DNA from: Flavobacterium sp. CYK-55
GTDB taxonomy: Bacteria > Bacteroidota > Bacteroidia > Flavobacteriales > Flavobacteriaceae
Length of the DNA stretch: 64,000 nucleotides
Direction: 5' to 3'
Assembly: GCF_018413465.1 (NCBI RefSeq)
Contig: NZ_JAHCDK010000001.1
Span: forward strand, 310,001 to 374,000
The notes beneath the pieces are model-generated. The model was not told where the DNA came from. It searched no databases and worked only from the letters and a program-made list of their open reading frames with translations. The translations under genes and the position numbers were made by a program. Positions 43,522 through 51,347 of the stretch are shown here, piece after piece. How positions within the stretch are numbered: position 1 is the stretch's first letter; each line of letters opens with the position of its first letter.

Positions 43522-43529
43522 CAAATTTA
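43522..43529 (-). promoter_or_regulatory. -7 element of the DUF3109 gene
   Basis: TAAATTTG on the minus strand matches TAnnTTTG and lies 5 bases from the ATG. Confidence 0.45.
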
Positions 43530-43587
43530 AAGAAGTCCGGTCAACTTTGTTTAGAATTCATCAAAGCTTTTCAAAATTAACTTCGTT

Positions 43588-43621
43588 TTGGCTTTTAACC
43601 TGATGATTATGAATAATTTTG
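43588..43621 (+). promoter_or_regulatory. Promoter of marC
   Basis: TTG (43588-43590), a 23-base spacer and TAATTTTG (43614-43621) match the Bacteroidota promoter and precede the marC ATG at 43639. The TTG that could be read as an upstream start is better explained as the -33 element. Confidence 0.6.
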
Positions 43622-43638
43622 CGCCAAAATTCAATCCT

Positions 43639-44214
43639 ATGAACTTTGACTTCAAAGAAATCGCCACAGTGGGCATGGTGCTTTTTGCCGTGATTGACAT
43701 TGTGGGAACCATCCCGATTATTGTTGATTTAAGAAGCAAACACGGCCATATTGAATCTGAAAAAGCAACCTTGGTCGCTGCACTGATTATGATTACTTTT
43801 TTGTTTGTGGGCGAAGGATTTCTCTCGCTCATTGGCATTGACGTTCATTCATTTGCGGTGGCCGGTTCATTTGTGTTGTTTTTCATCGCCTTGGAAATGA
43901 TTTTAGGCATTCGTATTTATCGAGATACTGAAGCTAGTTCGGCATCGATTGTGCCGCTGGCTTTTCCGCTGATTGCCGGCGCCGGAACCATGACAACGCT
44001 TCTTTCGTTGCGCTCGCAGTTTCATACTGAAAACATCATCGTGGCTATACTACTCAATATATTGTTGGTGTATGTCGTATTGAAATCTTCGGCAAAAATT
44101 GAAAAAATGCTGGGCAATACGGGCCTTGGCGTAGTGCGCAAAACCTTTGGTGTGGTGCTTTTGGCTATTGCCGTTAAATTATTTGCCTCGAATGTTAAAG
44201 GCTTATTTCTGTAA
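43639..44214 (+). CDS. MarC family integral membrane protein
   Basis: The 191-residue membrane protein belongs to the MarC/YchE family, whose role is unclear. Six hydrophobic helices are visible. Family stretches are VLFAVIDIVGTIPIIVDL in the first, GSFVLFFIALEMILGI in the third, and the conserved VPLAFPLIAGAGTMTTLLSL. The start is placed at 43639 (NFDFKEIATVGMVLF) because it matches the usual N-terminus and because the promoter overlaps the upstream frame. A small membrane protein gene follows 40 bases downstream with its own -7 element. Confidence 0.93.
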   Translation: MNFDFKEIATVGMVLFAVIDIVGTIPIIVDLRSKHGHIESEKATLVAALIMITFLFVGEGFLSLIGIDVHSFAVAGSFVLFFIALEMILGIRIYRDTEASSASIVPLAFPLIAGAGTMTTLLSLRSQFHTENIIVAILLNILLVYVVLKSSAKIEKMLGNTGLGVVRKTFGVVLLAIAVKLFASNVKGLFL

Positions 44215-44227
44215 TGCCATTTTTAGT

Positions 44228-44235
44228 TACATTTG
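44228..44235 (+). promoter_or_regulatory. -7 element of the small membrane protein gene
   Basis: TACATTTG matches TAnnTTTG and lies 20 bases upstream of the ATG at 44255. Confidence 0.5.
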
Positions 44236-44254
44236 CTCAAATTTTACTGCGAAT

Positions 44255-44458
44255 ATGAAAATATTTACCAATGTATTGCTAGGCATTGCGCTAGCCATGG
44301 TTATCTTTAACATTACCATTCTAGATTTCAACAATTTATTCGGAGAAAAAAGCATCGTAGCACTCATTGGCGTAGTAGCTTCATTTTGTGCCGTTTGTGT
44401 TTTGGTCATTTTCAAACTCTCGAAAATGATTGTTGAAAAAAACAAGGGACGCTCATAA
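44255..44458 (+). CDS. Small two-helix membrane protein, 67 aa
   Basis: I do not recognise a family. The ATG at 44255 gives 67 residues with two membrane helices (VLLGIALAMVIFNITIL and IVALIGVVASFCAVCVLVIF) joined by a short loop (DFNNLFGEKS) and a basic C-terminal end (SKMIVEKNKGRS). The longer reading frame from 44147 runs back into marC and is not preferred. A consensus -7 element stands just upstream. The flavoprotein gene begins 3 bases after its stop, so the two are probably co-transcribed and may work together. Confidence 0.75.
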   Translation: MKIFTNVLLGIALAMVIFNITILDFNNLFGEKSIVALIGVVASFCAVCVLVIFKLSKMIVEKNKGRS

Positions 44459-44460
44459 TC

Positions 44461-45066
44461 ATGATTTATGATGTATTGATTATTGGTGGCGGTGTGGCTG
44501 GTGTTTCATGTGCACTTGTTTTGGGTTCAGCCCACAAAAAACCATTTGTAGCCGACAAAAAAATAGCAATTATTGCCCACCAAAAAACTTCCTCTTTACA
44601 AGAAGCTTTATTTAACAATGCCTACGGAATTCCCGCCGGAACGCTGGGCGCAGATTTGCTCACTTCGTCATTAGAACAATTAGCACAATTGTATCCACAC
44701 ATAAATCAAATTGACGGTGAAAAAGTTATTAGAGTTGAAGGTCAAGCGCCACATTTTACTGTTCACACCAATAAAAACACATACCCTTGTCGTACTCTGG
44801 TTATGGCAGTTGGATATGCCAATACTTTTGATATTGAAGGCTTAATGCCGTTTGTTGCGCCGCACCCAAAAGCTGTTGCTGAAAAACAACGCATATACTT
44901 GCGCAACCATGATCATTTGGTTTCTGAAGGCATTTATGTGGCTGGAACTCTAGCAGGCTGGCGCAGCCAATTGGCCATTGCTGCCGGAAGTGGTGCTGCG
45001 GTAGCCACCGATATTCTTACGCTTTGGAACAACGGAATTGACACCCAAAGCCACGACAAAAGATAG
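44461..45066 (+). CDS. Single-domain FAD-dependent oxidoreductase
   Basis: The 201-residue protein resembles thioredoxin reductase-like flavoproteins but is much shorter. The N-terminal FAD motif is VLIIGGGVAGVSCAL. The C-terminal FAD-binding segment is SEGIYVAGTLAGWRSQLAIAAGSGAAVA. Between them there is a substrate/dimer part, but no second Rossmann domain for NAD(P)H and no CxxC pair. It may be a partial flavoprotein that relies on another electron donor. It is linked to the upstream small membrane protein and ends next to the convergent S41 protease stop. Confidence 0.85.
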   Translation: MIYDVLIIGGGVAGVSCALVLGSAHKKPFVADKKIAIIAHQKTSSLQEALFNNAYGIPAGTLGADLLTSSLEQLAQLYPHINQIDGEKVIRVEGQAPHFTVHTNKNTYPCRTLVMAVGYANTFDIEGLMPFVAPHPKAVAEKQRIYLRNHDHLVSEGIYVAGTLAGWRSQLAIAAGSGAAVATDILTLWNNGIDTQSHDKR

Positions 45067-46647
45067 TTATTGTATTAAAGCAGCCTTTATTACCGGATCA
45101 TCTTTAAGAACAATTTCAAAATATTTTTGATCTCCAAAAAGCTGAGCTGCAAATTCGGCTGTAAGGTATTTTTTTACGAACGGTTTATTTTGCACTAAAC
45201 GAACATGAAGCCCCATTTTATCTATATGGTTTTGAAATTTGCTTAAATACAAATCCGTTTTATTCATGTAATCAATGAACTTCTGATAACCCAGTTGGGT
45301 AAATTCAGCGCGATGTAAATCAAGTTGCTCAAAAACAAAATTGCCGACTGTGCCTGATTCTTGCATGATATAGGAAATGCTCTCCTCGCCTTTTTTCCCT
45401 TCAAGCGGAACAAAAACATCCGGAACAATGCCGCCGCCGCCATAGACAATTTTACCCTTTTTGGTTTTAAATTTGAGTGAATCGGCTACTTTAATGCTGT
45501 CTTTATCATACAATTCGCCGTTCTCAAAACGATGATTAAACTCGTTTTCATAATCAGCTTCATCACCTTTTTTGTATGGCTTTTGAATCGATCTTCCTGT
45601 TGGTGTGTAGTAGCGAGCCACGGTTAAACGCACTGCCGAACCATCGTCAAAACTAGTTTCTTTTTGCACCAATCCTTTGCCAAACGAACGACGACCTATC
45701 ACCACTCCGCGATCATTGTCTTGAATAGCTCCGGCTAAAATTTCACTCGCAGAGGCACTGTTCTCATTGATTAAAATGCAGACTTTCCCTTCTTCAAAAT
45801 CGCCCCTGTCGGTAGCATAGGCTTTCTCGACTTTTCCTTTTTTGTCTTTGGTAAAAACAATGAGCTTTTTGTTCGGAAGCAATTCGTCGGCAATCTTAAC
45901 GGCCATTTCCATGTAACCACCGCTGTTGTCGCGCAAATCAATCACAAAGGTCTTCATTCCGGCGTTGCGCAATCGGGTCATCCCTTCTTGAAACTCGGCA
46001 TAAGTGGTTTCGGCAAAACGGTTGATTTTTAAATAGCCAACGGTTGGTGAAAGCATCAAAGCCGCATCAACACTTTTGATGGGAACCACCGCGCGTTTGA
46101 GTTTGACTTTAAATTTTTTCTGGCTGCTTTTTCTATACACCGTCAACTCTAAAGGAGAACCTTCATCACCTCTGAACTCAGAAAACAAATAATCAGAATC
46201 AAGTTTACGGCCATACAAACGCTTTTTTCCGGCGTATAAAATTCGGTCACCCGCTTGAATTCCAGCTTTGGCCGATGGCCCATTATCTATGGCTTTAACC
46301 ACAGCAACCGTATCTTTATATAAAAAAAAGTTGATCCCTACACCTACAAAATCACCTTTCATATTTTGGGCTTCTTCGGCTTGTACATTGGGTGACATAT
46401 ATACTGAATGCGGGTCAAGTTGTGCCAGTATATTGTTTACTGTCAAATCGACTATAGAATCTGTGTTGACAGAATCAACATATTCGGTATCAATCAACTC
46501 TAAAAGGCGGTTGAGTTTATTTTTGGGATTGTTGGTGAGCCAACCTTTATGCTTGGCTGGAAAATTAAAATAACCGCCTAATAAAAAACCCAATGCCAAA
46601 GCGACACCTAAAAGCAACGGCATTATAACACGACTTTTTTTCATCAA
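45067..46647 (-). CDS. S41 family C-terminal processing peptidase
   Basis: This is a periplasmic, membrane-anchored tail-specific protease of 526 residues. An N-terminal membrane segment (VIMPLLLGVALALGFLLGGYF) leads to a PDZ domain (VVKAIDNGPSAKAGIQAGDRIL). The S41 core has TFVIDLRDNSGGYMEMAVKIADELL, then CILINENSASASEILAGAIQDNDRGVVIG with the nucleophile Ser, and RRSFGKGLVQ with the Lys base. A C-terminal helical region follows the VYGGGGIVPDVFVPLEGK block. Its start overlaps the dCMP deaminase stop by 4 bases, so the two form an operon. Confidence 0.96.
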   Translation of the reverse strand: MMKKSRVIMPLLLGVALALGFLLGGYFNFPAKHKGWLTNNPKNKLNRLLELIDTEYVDSVNTDSIVDLTVNNILAQLDPHSVYMSPNVQAEEAQNMKGDFVGVGINFFLYKDTVAVVKAIDNGPSAKAGIQAGDRILYAGKKRLYGRKLDSDYLFSEFRGDEGSPLELTVYRKSSQKKFKVKLKRAVVPIKSVDAALMLSPTVGYLKINRFAETTYAEFQEGMTRLRNAGMKTFVIDLRDNSGGYMEMAVKIADELLPNKKLIVFTKDKKGKVEKAYATDRGDFEEGKVCILINENSASASEILAGAIQDNDRGVVIGRRSFGKGLVQKETSFDDGSAVRLTVARYYTPTGRSIQKPYKKGDEADYENEFNHRFENGELYDKDSIKVADSLKFKTKKGKIVYGGGGIVPDVFVPLEGKKGEESISYIMQESGTVGNFVFEQLDLHRAEFTQLGYQKFIDYMNKTDLYLSKFQNHIDKMGLHVRLVQNKPFVKKYLTAEFAAQLFGDQKYFEIVLKDDPVIKAALIQ

Positions 46648-47072
46648 TCAAGTTGTTCAATTTGGTCAACTTCAACACCGGCTTTGAGTAAAAAATCAAC
46701 CCCTTCTGTATCGCGGTAACCGATCTGATATACCACACGCTTGATGCCTGATTGATGAATCAGTTTACTGCATTCTTTACAAGGCGAAAGGGTAATATAT
46801 AAAGTAGCGTCTTCACAACTTTGGGTGGATCCGGCAACTTTGAGAATCGCATTGGCTTCGGCATGCAACACATACCAATTGGTGAGCCCGGATTCGTCTT
46901 CACAGCAATTGTCAAAGCCAGACGGTGTTCCGTTGTAACCATCTGAAATAATCATCCGATCGCGCACGATGATTGCGCCAACTTTTTTTCGTTCGCAATA
47001 CGATAACTGGCTCCATTCGCGGGCAATGCGCAAATAAGCTTTGTCGTATTTATGGCGTTTGTGGTCTTTCAT
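46644..47072 (-). CDS. dCMP deaminase family protein
   Basis: This zinc enzyme deaminates dCMP to dUMP, feeding dTMP synthesis. From the ATG at 47072 it has 142 residues; the longer frame to 47087 would overlap the upstream gene. Zinc ligands are in YVLHAEANAILKVA (His and catalytic Glu) and LSPCKECSKLI (two Cys). RKKVGAIIVRDRMIISDGYNGTPSG is the family's substrate-binding segment. It is read with the S41 protease downstream and the HupE/UreJ gene upstream. With RNR and dGTPase elsewhere in the window it adds to dNTP metabolism. Confidence 0.94.
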   Translation of the reverse strand: MKDHKRHKYDKAYLRIAREWSQLSYCERKKVGAIIVRDRMIISDGYNGTPSGFDNCCEDESGLTNWYVLHAEANAILKVAGSTQSCEDATLYITLSPCKECSKLIHQSGIKRVVYQIGYRDTEGVDFLLKAGVEVDQIEQLD

Positions 47073-47074
47073 AA

Positions 47075-47668
47075 TTATTGATTCCAAAAATCAGCAGCCA
47101 AAATCATGGGCAAAGTAACGCCGATGATAAAAGCCGATACAACCAAGATAATATCGCGCTGATTCCATTTTAAAAAAGTGCGGGCAATATACGACAAAAT
47201 GAGCACAGAAAGCACAACCGTTGCTTGCGCCAATTCTATCCCAACGGCAAAAGAGCAAAGCGGCAGAAGCTTATCTGATCCTGAACCCGGCAAAAGGGCA
47301 TTGAAGTAGTTCGAAAAACCCAATCCGTGGATCAGCCCAAAAAAAAGAGTCACAAAGATTCCGGTTCTAAAAGCCGATGGTCCGGTGGTTTTTTTTAAAG
47401 TGAAAAAATGGGCCACGGCTGTAATCATAATGGTCAGCGGAATACAGAACTCAACAAGGGCAACATCAACCGAAACAAGTCCAAAAACCGAAAGCACCAA
47501 AGCCAAAGTATGACCGAGGGTAAAAACAGAAACCAACCACAAAAGTCGCTTCCAATCTTTAAAAGCGTAGCCCACCGAAAGCGACATAATAAAAAGCACA
47601 TGGTCATAGGCATGAACATTCAAAACGTGTTTGAGTCCGACGGTGAGATAAACTGAAAAATCGCTCAT
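47075..47668 (-). CDS. HupE/UreJ family membrane protein
   Basis: The 197-residue protein (ATG at 47668; an upstream ATG at 47707 is less likely) resembles the HupE/UreJ family, a group of six- to seven-helix membrane proteins linked to nickel/cobalt uptake in some bacteria. Its first stretch is SDFSVYLTVGLKHVLNVHAYDHVLFIMSLSV split over two helices, followed by FTLGHTLALVLSVFG with a conserved His, and LFFGLIHGLGFSNYF with another. These His residues could bind metal. There are no hydrogenase or urease genes nearby, so the role is unknown. Its stop is 2 bases from the dCMP deaminase start. Confidence 0.9.
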   Translation of the reverse strand: MSDFSVYLTVGLKHVLNVHAYDHVLFIMSLSVGYAFKDWKRLLWLVSVFTLGHTLALVLSVFGLVSVDVALVEFCIPLTIMITAVAHFFTLKKTTGPSAFRTGIFVTLFFGLIHGLGFSNYFNALLPGSGSDKLLPLCSFAVGIELAQATVVLSVLILSYIARTFLKWNQRDIILVVSAFIIGVTLPMILAADFWNQ

Positions 47669-47774
47669 GATAAAGCCTTTTATAGATATGGCAACTGATG
47701 TAAACATACAATTAATTCAAGAATAAAAATCTTAAAAAAAGCCAACTTTTTACGTCTAAAAACAACTGTTTTTG

Positions 47775-47805
47775 TTGGCGCAAAACACAAATAAATTTAA
47801 TTTTG
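47775..47805 (+). promoter_or_regulatory. Promoter of the TerB gene
   Basis: TTG (47775-47777), a 20-base spacer and TAATTTTG (47798-47805) match the Bacteroidota promoter, 25 bases upstream of the ATG. Confidence 0.65.
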
Positions 47806-47830
47806 TTACAGAACCATAAACAAACACATT

Positions 47831-48262
47831 ATGTCTATCTCTGATCTATTCGACAACGAATTCAAATCTAGAAACAAAGGCCATTTTTCGGCCATTGTAA
47901 GGGTTGCTATGACCGACGGAAACGTCTCTGAACAAGAGAAAAAATTCCTCGAAAAATTGGCCACTAAACTTGAAATCTCTCACGAAGAGTTTGAAGAAAT
48001 TCTTGAAAATCCACTCAAATACCCAATCAATCCGCCGTATTTGTATTCGCAAAGACTCGAGCGTTTGTATGATTTAGGACGAATGGTGCATGTAGACCAT
48101 CATTTGGGTGACAAACAAGAAATTTTGCTTAAAAAATTTGCCATTGCTTTGGGTTTTACACCGGCCAACGTGAATTATATTGTAGATAAAGCCTTGACTT
48201 TGATCGATAAAAAAGTCGACACCGACACCTTTATTTATGAAATGACCCACATGAATAAATAA
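47831..48262 (+). CDS. TerB-like (tellurite resistance domain) protein
   Basis: The 143-residue protein is mainly helical and matches the TerB family: FSAIVRVAMTDGNVSEQEKKFLEKLATKL, then a second acidic helix pair around GRMVHVDHHLGDKQEILLKKFA. TerB domains bind metal through acidic residues and appear in stress or phage-defence operons. Here there are no other ter genes, so this is a lone housekeeping type seen widely in Flavobacteriaceae; tellurite resistance should not be assumed. A clear promoter and a bidirectional terminator make it monocistronic. Confidence 0.87.
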   Translation: MSISDLFDNEFKSRNKGHFSAIVRVAMTDGNVSEQEKKFLEKLATKLEISHEEFEEILENPLKYPINPPYLYSQRLERLYDLGRMVHVDHHLGDKQEILLKKFAIALGFTPANVNYIVDKALTLIDKKVDTDTFIYEMTHMNK

Positions 48263-48280
48263 TTCAATTTTAGATATAAA

Positions 48281-48308
48281 AAAAGCCGCTTCAAAAGAAG
48301 CGGCTTTT
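48281..48308. terminator. Bidirectional terminator between terB and fbp
   Basis: AAAAGCCGCTTC (48281-48292) pairs with GAAGCGGCTTTT (48297-48308) around a 4-base loop. Confidence 0.9.
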
Positions 48309-48323
48309 TTATTGAGATATTGA

Positions 48324-49337
48324 TTAAGAACGATGTGCTTTGTGCATGAATTCTTCGGCTTTTTCAACCATATGATAACTACCGCAGAAAAACGGCACGC
48401 GTTGGTGTAACTCGGTGGGTTGAATTTCCATAATGCGACCAAAACCGTCCGAAGCCTTACCGCCGGCTTGTTCGGCAATAAACGCCATCGGGTTGCATTC
48501 ATACAGCAAACGCAATTTTCCTTTGGGCGCTTTTGAACTCGTTGGGTAAATATAAATACCGCCTTTAATCATATTGCGGTGAATATCTGAAACCAAACTT
48601 CCGATGTAGCGCGAAGTATACGGTCTATCGCCTTCTTCTAACTGACAATACTTGATGTAATCTTTCACGCCTTGCGGAAAATGCACATAGTTGCCTTCGT
48701 TGATGGAGTAAATGTTGCCGTCTTTCGGAAATTGCATATTCGGGTGTGACAAATAAAACGTTCCAATGGCCGGGTTGAGCGTAAAACCATTCACGCCGTG
48801 GCCGGTAGTATAGACAAGCATCGTAGATGTTCCGTAAATAACGTAACCCGCGGCCACTTGTGCGGTTCCGGGTTGTAAGAAATCTTCAAGCGTTACGGGC
48901 GTTCCCACCGGTGTGATGCGTCTGAACACCGAAAAAATAGTTCCCACCGAAACGTTTACGTCAATATTTGAAGAACCGTCGAGCGGATCCATGAGCACCA
49001 CGTATTTATTGTTATGGCCTTTGTCTAAACCTTGTACGGTGATAAAATCGTCGCTTTCTTCAGAGGCTATTCCGCACACAATTTCGCGGTTGATGAGCGT
49101 TTGAATAAAAATATCGTTGGCATAAACATCGAGCTTTTGTTGGTCTTCACCTTGAATATTCTGCTCGCCGGCTGCCCCAACAATGTCGACCAATCCGGCT
49201 TTGTTTACTTTATAATTGACCACTTTGGCCGCCAATCGAATCGAGTTGATAATTTTAGATAATTCACCTGAGGAATACTGATGATCTTTTTGTTTTTCGA
49301 TGATAAATTCACCCAGGGTTCTGTTGCGTTCTTCCAT
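48324..49337 (-). CDS. fbp: Class 1 fructose-1,6-bisphosphatase
   Basis: Fbp hydrolyses fructose-1,6-bisphosphate to fructose-6-phosphate in gluconeogenesis. The 337-residue protein has the metal-binding motif [26 protein letters not shown] split by the loop, plus GIASEESDD earlier (Glu ligands), [24 protein letters not shown], and [24 protein letters not shown] for the sugar site. Length and motifs fit class 1. A near-consensus -7 element (GATATTTG, minus strand, 49362-49369) lies upstream. It is the last gene before the GNAT/aspartate kinase unit, which is divergent. Confidence 0.97.
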   Translation of the reverse strand: MEERNRTLGEFIIEKQKDHQYSSGELSKIINSIRLAAKVVNYKVNKAGLVDIVGAAGEQNIQGEDQQKLDVYANDIFIQTLINREIVCGIASEESDDFITVQGLDKGHNNKYVVLMDPLDGSSNIDVNVSVGTIFSVFRRITPVGTPVTLEDFLQPGTAQVAAGYVIYGTSTMLVYTTGHGVNGFTLNPAIGTFYLSHPNMQFPKDGNIYSINEGNYVHFPQGVKDYIKYCQLEEGDRPYTSRYIGSLVSDIHRNMIKGGIYIYPTSSKAPKGKLRLLYECNPMAFIAEQAGGKASDGFGRIMEIQPTELHQRVPFFCGSYHMVEKAEEFMHKAHRS

Positions 49338-49431
49338 TGCGAAATCGTTGTAGTTAGTGGTGCAAATATCGGTTTTTTTATCAAACCTAAACTTATTTTA
49401 CGGTAGAGTTTATCGGATTTGTATATTTGTT

Positions 49432-49439
49432 TCCGACTG
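49432..49439 (+). promoter_or_regulatory. -7 element of the GNAT-aspartate kinase unit
   Basis: TATATTTG matches TAnnTTTG. It lies upstream of repeat copy 5, so the transcript leader (about 90 bases) would contain the repeat. Confidence 0.45.
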
Positions 49440-49451
49440 AACTGATTACCA

Positions 49452-49526
49452 TAGCCCGGATAGAAACGGTTATCCTTTTGCGATGGCGTTCAGCGCAAAA
49501 GATAAAAGTGAATAGCCGGATTAGCT
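49452..49526 (+). repeat. Palindromic repeat, TAGCCC type (copy 5)
   Basis: It opens TAGCCCGGATAGAAACGGTT then ATCCTTTTGCG. CTTTTGCG (49474-49481) pairs with CGCAAAAG (49494-49501). It closes ATAAAAGTGAATAGCCGGAT plus TAGC. It lies 10 bases upstream of the GNAT start codon. Confidence 0.72.
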
Positions 49527-49536
49527 ACCCAAAAAA

Positions 49537-50025
49537 ATGATACAAATTCGCATCGGAACTCCATCAGATATGCCCGCCGTTCTTGAGCTGATTCAAGAAT
49601 TGGCCATTTTTGAACGCGAACCCAATGCCGTGGTGGTCACCGCTGATGATTTGGCGCGCGACGGTTTTGGACCGCAACCTATGTTTGGCACTTTTGTGGC
49701 CGAGGTGGAAGGCAAGATTGTAGGCATGGCGCTGTATTATTATCGGTATTCAACCTGGAAAGGCCGCACCATTCACCTCGAAGATTTGATTGTTCAAGAT
49801 GCGATGCGCGGTCAAGGTGTGGGCGAAGCGCTCTATGCACATGTTTTAATGCAAGCCCAAAAAGACGGGGTGCGTCGCGTTGAATGGAACGTACTCGACT
49901 GGAATACGCCGGCGATTGCTTTTTATCAAAAATCAGGTGCGCGCGTGCTCGATGATTGGCGTGTAGCCCAGATGGACGATGTGGCGGTAACAAAGTTTGT
50001 GAATCAATATTTTTCTGAAAAATAA
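49537..50025 (+). CDS. GNAT family N-acetyltransferase
   Basis: The 162-residue protein moves an acetyl group from acetyl-CoA to an amine. It resembles the diamine/spermidine N-acetyltransferase-like group: IQIRIGTPSDMPAVLELIQELA at the start, GMALYYYRYSTWKGRTIHLEDL in the middle, the CoA-binding VQDAMRGQGVGEALYAHVL and EWNVLDWNTPAIAFYQKSGA near the end. The acceptor is uncertain. It sits 3 bases before the aspartate kinase gene, so the two are co-transcribed. Its leader includes a palindromic repeat. Confidence 0.93.
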   Translation: MIQIRIGTPSDMPAVLELIQELAIFEREPNAVVVTADDLARDGFGPQPMFGTFVAEVEGKIVGMALYYYRYSTWKGRTIHLEDLIVQDAMRGQGVGEALYAHVLMQAQKDGVRRVEWNVLDWNTPAIAFYQKSGARVLDDWRVAQMDDVAVTKFVNQYFSEK

Positions 50026-50028
50026 GAT

Positions 50029-51285
50029 ATGAAGATATTCAAGTTTGGCGGAGCGTCGGTTAAAGATGCCGCCGGTATTAAAAATGTATACTCGGTTCTC
50101 GAGCAAGTAGGTTATAGCGATGTTTTGCTCGTGGTTTCGGCCATGGGAAAAACCACCAATGCGCTCGAGGTGGTTGTGGGTGATTATTTCAGCAAATCGG
50201 CTTCGTTGCAATCGTCTATTCAAGAAGTCAAAAAATACCACAACCAAATTTTGCTCGATTTGTTTGAAGACGACAAACACGCGGTTTTTGCAGCCGTGAA
50301 TGCTTGGTTTACCGAACTGGATTATTTTTTAGGCCACAACAAATCGCCGAATTACAACTTTGTATACGATCAAATTGTAAGTATGGGCGAGCTGATTTCG
50401 ACCACGATTTTATCGCATTATATGAACTATCGCGGCATTAAAACCCAATGGGTCGATGTGCGCGGACTGATTAAAACCGATGCTACGTATCGCGATGCCG
50501 AAGTAGATTGGGAAGTTACTCAGAAAAACATTTCAAAAGGTGTCAAACGCAAGATGCTCAACATCAGCCAAGGTTTTTTGGGTGCCGATGACAACGGATT
50601 TACCACAACTTTAGGCCGTGAAGGCTCTGATTATACCGCGGCTATTTTTGCCTATTGTTTGGGCGCCGAAAGCGTCACGATTTGGAAAGACGTTCCGGGG
50701 GTGATGAATGCCGATCCGCGTTATTTTGAAAATGCGCGACTGCTGAACCAAATTTCATATCGCGAAGCCATTGAGCTGGCCTTTTACGGCGCGAGTGTGA
50801 TTCATCCGAAAACCTTGCAGCCACTCCAGAAAAAAGAGATTCCGCTGTATGTAAAATCATTCCTAGAGCCGCTTTTACCGGGCACAAGTGTGGCCAAAGG
50901 CGCTGATTTAGAGCCACAACTTCCGTGTTTTATTGTCAAAAAGAACCAGTTGCTCGTATCGCTTTCATCGATTGATTTTTCATTTATTGTAGAAGACAAC
51001 ATCAGCGAAATTTTTGCTTTATTGCATCAGTTTAAAATAAAAGTGAGCTTGATTCAGAATTCAGCCATAAGTTTTTCGGTTTGTATTGAAGATAAATTCG
51101 GCAACTTTGACCAGCTCAAATCCATCTTGGCTAAGAAGTTCCGAGTGGCTTATAATGAAAATGTTTCGCTGTATACCATTCGCCATTTTAACGCACAAGC
51201 CGCGCAAATGGTGGAAGAAGGCAAAACGGTTTTGCTCAAACAAATCAGCCGCGAAACCATGCAAATCATCACCAAAGAAGCTTAG
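50029..51285 (+). CDS. Aspartate kinase
   Basis: Aspartate kinase phosphorylates aspartate, the first step towards lysine, threonine, methionine and diaminopimelate. The 418-residue, monofunctional protein starts KIFKFGGASVKDAAGIKNV, with the nucleotide-binding loop. It has SMGELISTTILSHYMNYRGI and TTLGREGSDYTAAIFAYCLGAESVTIWKDVPGVMNADPR for aspartate and ATP. ACT-type regulatory sequence follows (SFIVEDNISEIFALLHQFKIKVSLIQNS), so feedback control by an end-product amino acid is likely. It overlaps nothing but is tightly linked to the GNAT gene. Confidence 0.95.
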   Translation: MKIFKFGGASVKDAAGIKNVYSVLEQVGYSDVLLVVSAMGKTTNALEVVVGDYFSKSASLQSSIQEVKKYHNQILLDLFEDDKHAVFAAVNAWFTELDYFLGHNKSPNYNFVYDQIVSMGELISTTILSHYMNYRGIKTQWVDVRGLIKTDATYRDAEVDWEVTQKNISKGVKRKMLNISQGFLGADDNGFTTTLGREGSDYTAAIFAYCLGAESVTIWKDVPGVMNADPRYFENARLLNQISYREAIELAFYGASVIHPKTLQPLQKKEIPLYVKSFLEPLLPGTSVAKGADLEPQLPCFIVKKNQLLVSLSSIDFSFIVEDNISEIFALLHQFKIKVSLIQNSAISFSVCIEDKFGNFDQLKSILAKKFRVAYNENVSLYTIRHFNAQAAQMVEEGKTVLLKQISRETMQIITKEA

Positions 51286-51347
51286 CCAACAAAAATCCCG
51301 AATCAGCGGCAAAACACTACTTTTGCTCTTTAGCCGTTAATAGTGAA

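Noticed and set aside
43588..43638. TTG start for MarC
   Set aside because: This TTG serves as the -33 promoter element and the -7 element lies inside the extra stretch; the ATG at 43639 matches the family N-terminus.
47831..48262. TerB as part of a tellurite-resistance or phage-defence operon
   Set aside because: It stands alone with its own promoter and terminator; no other ter or defence genes are near.
49452..49526. Reading the repeat before GNAT as a terminator of an upstream gene
   Set aside because: No plus-strand gene precedes it and it lacks a T run; it matches the dispersed repeat family.
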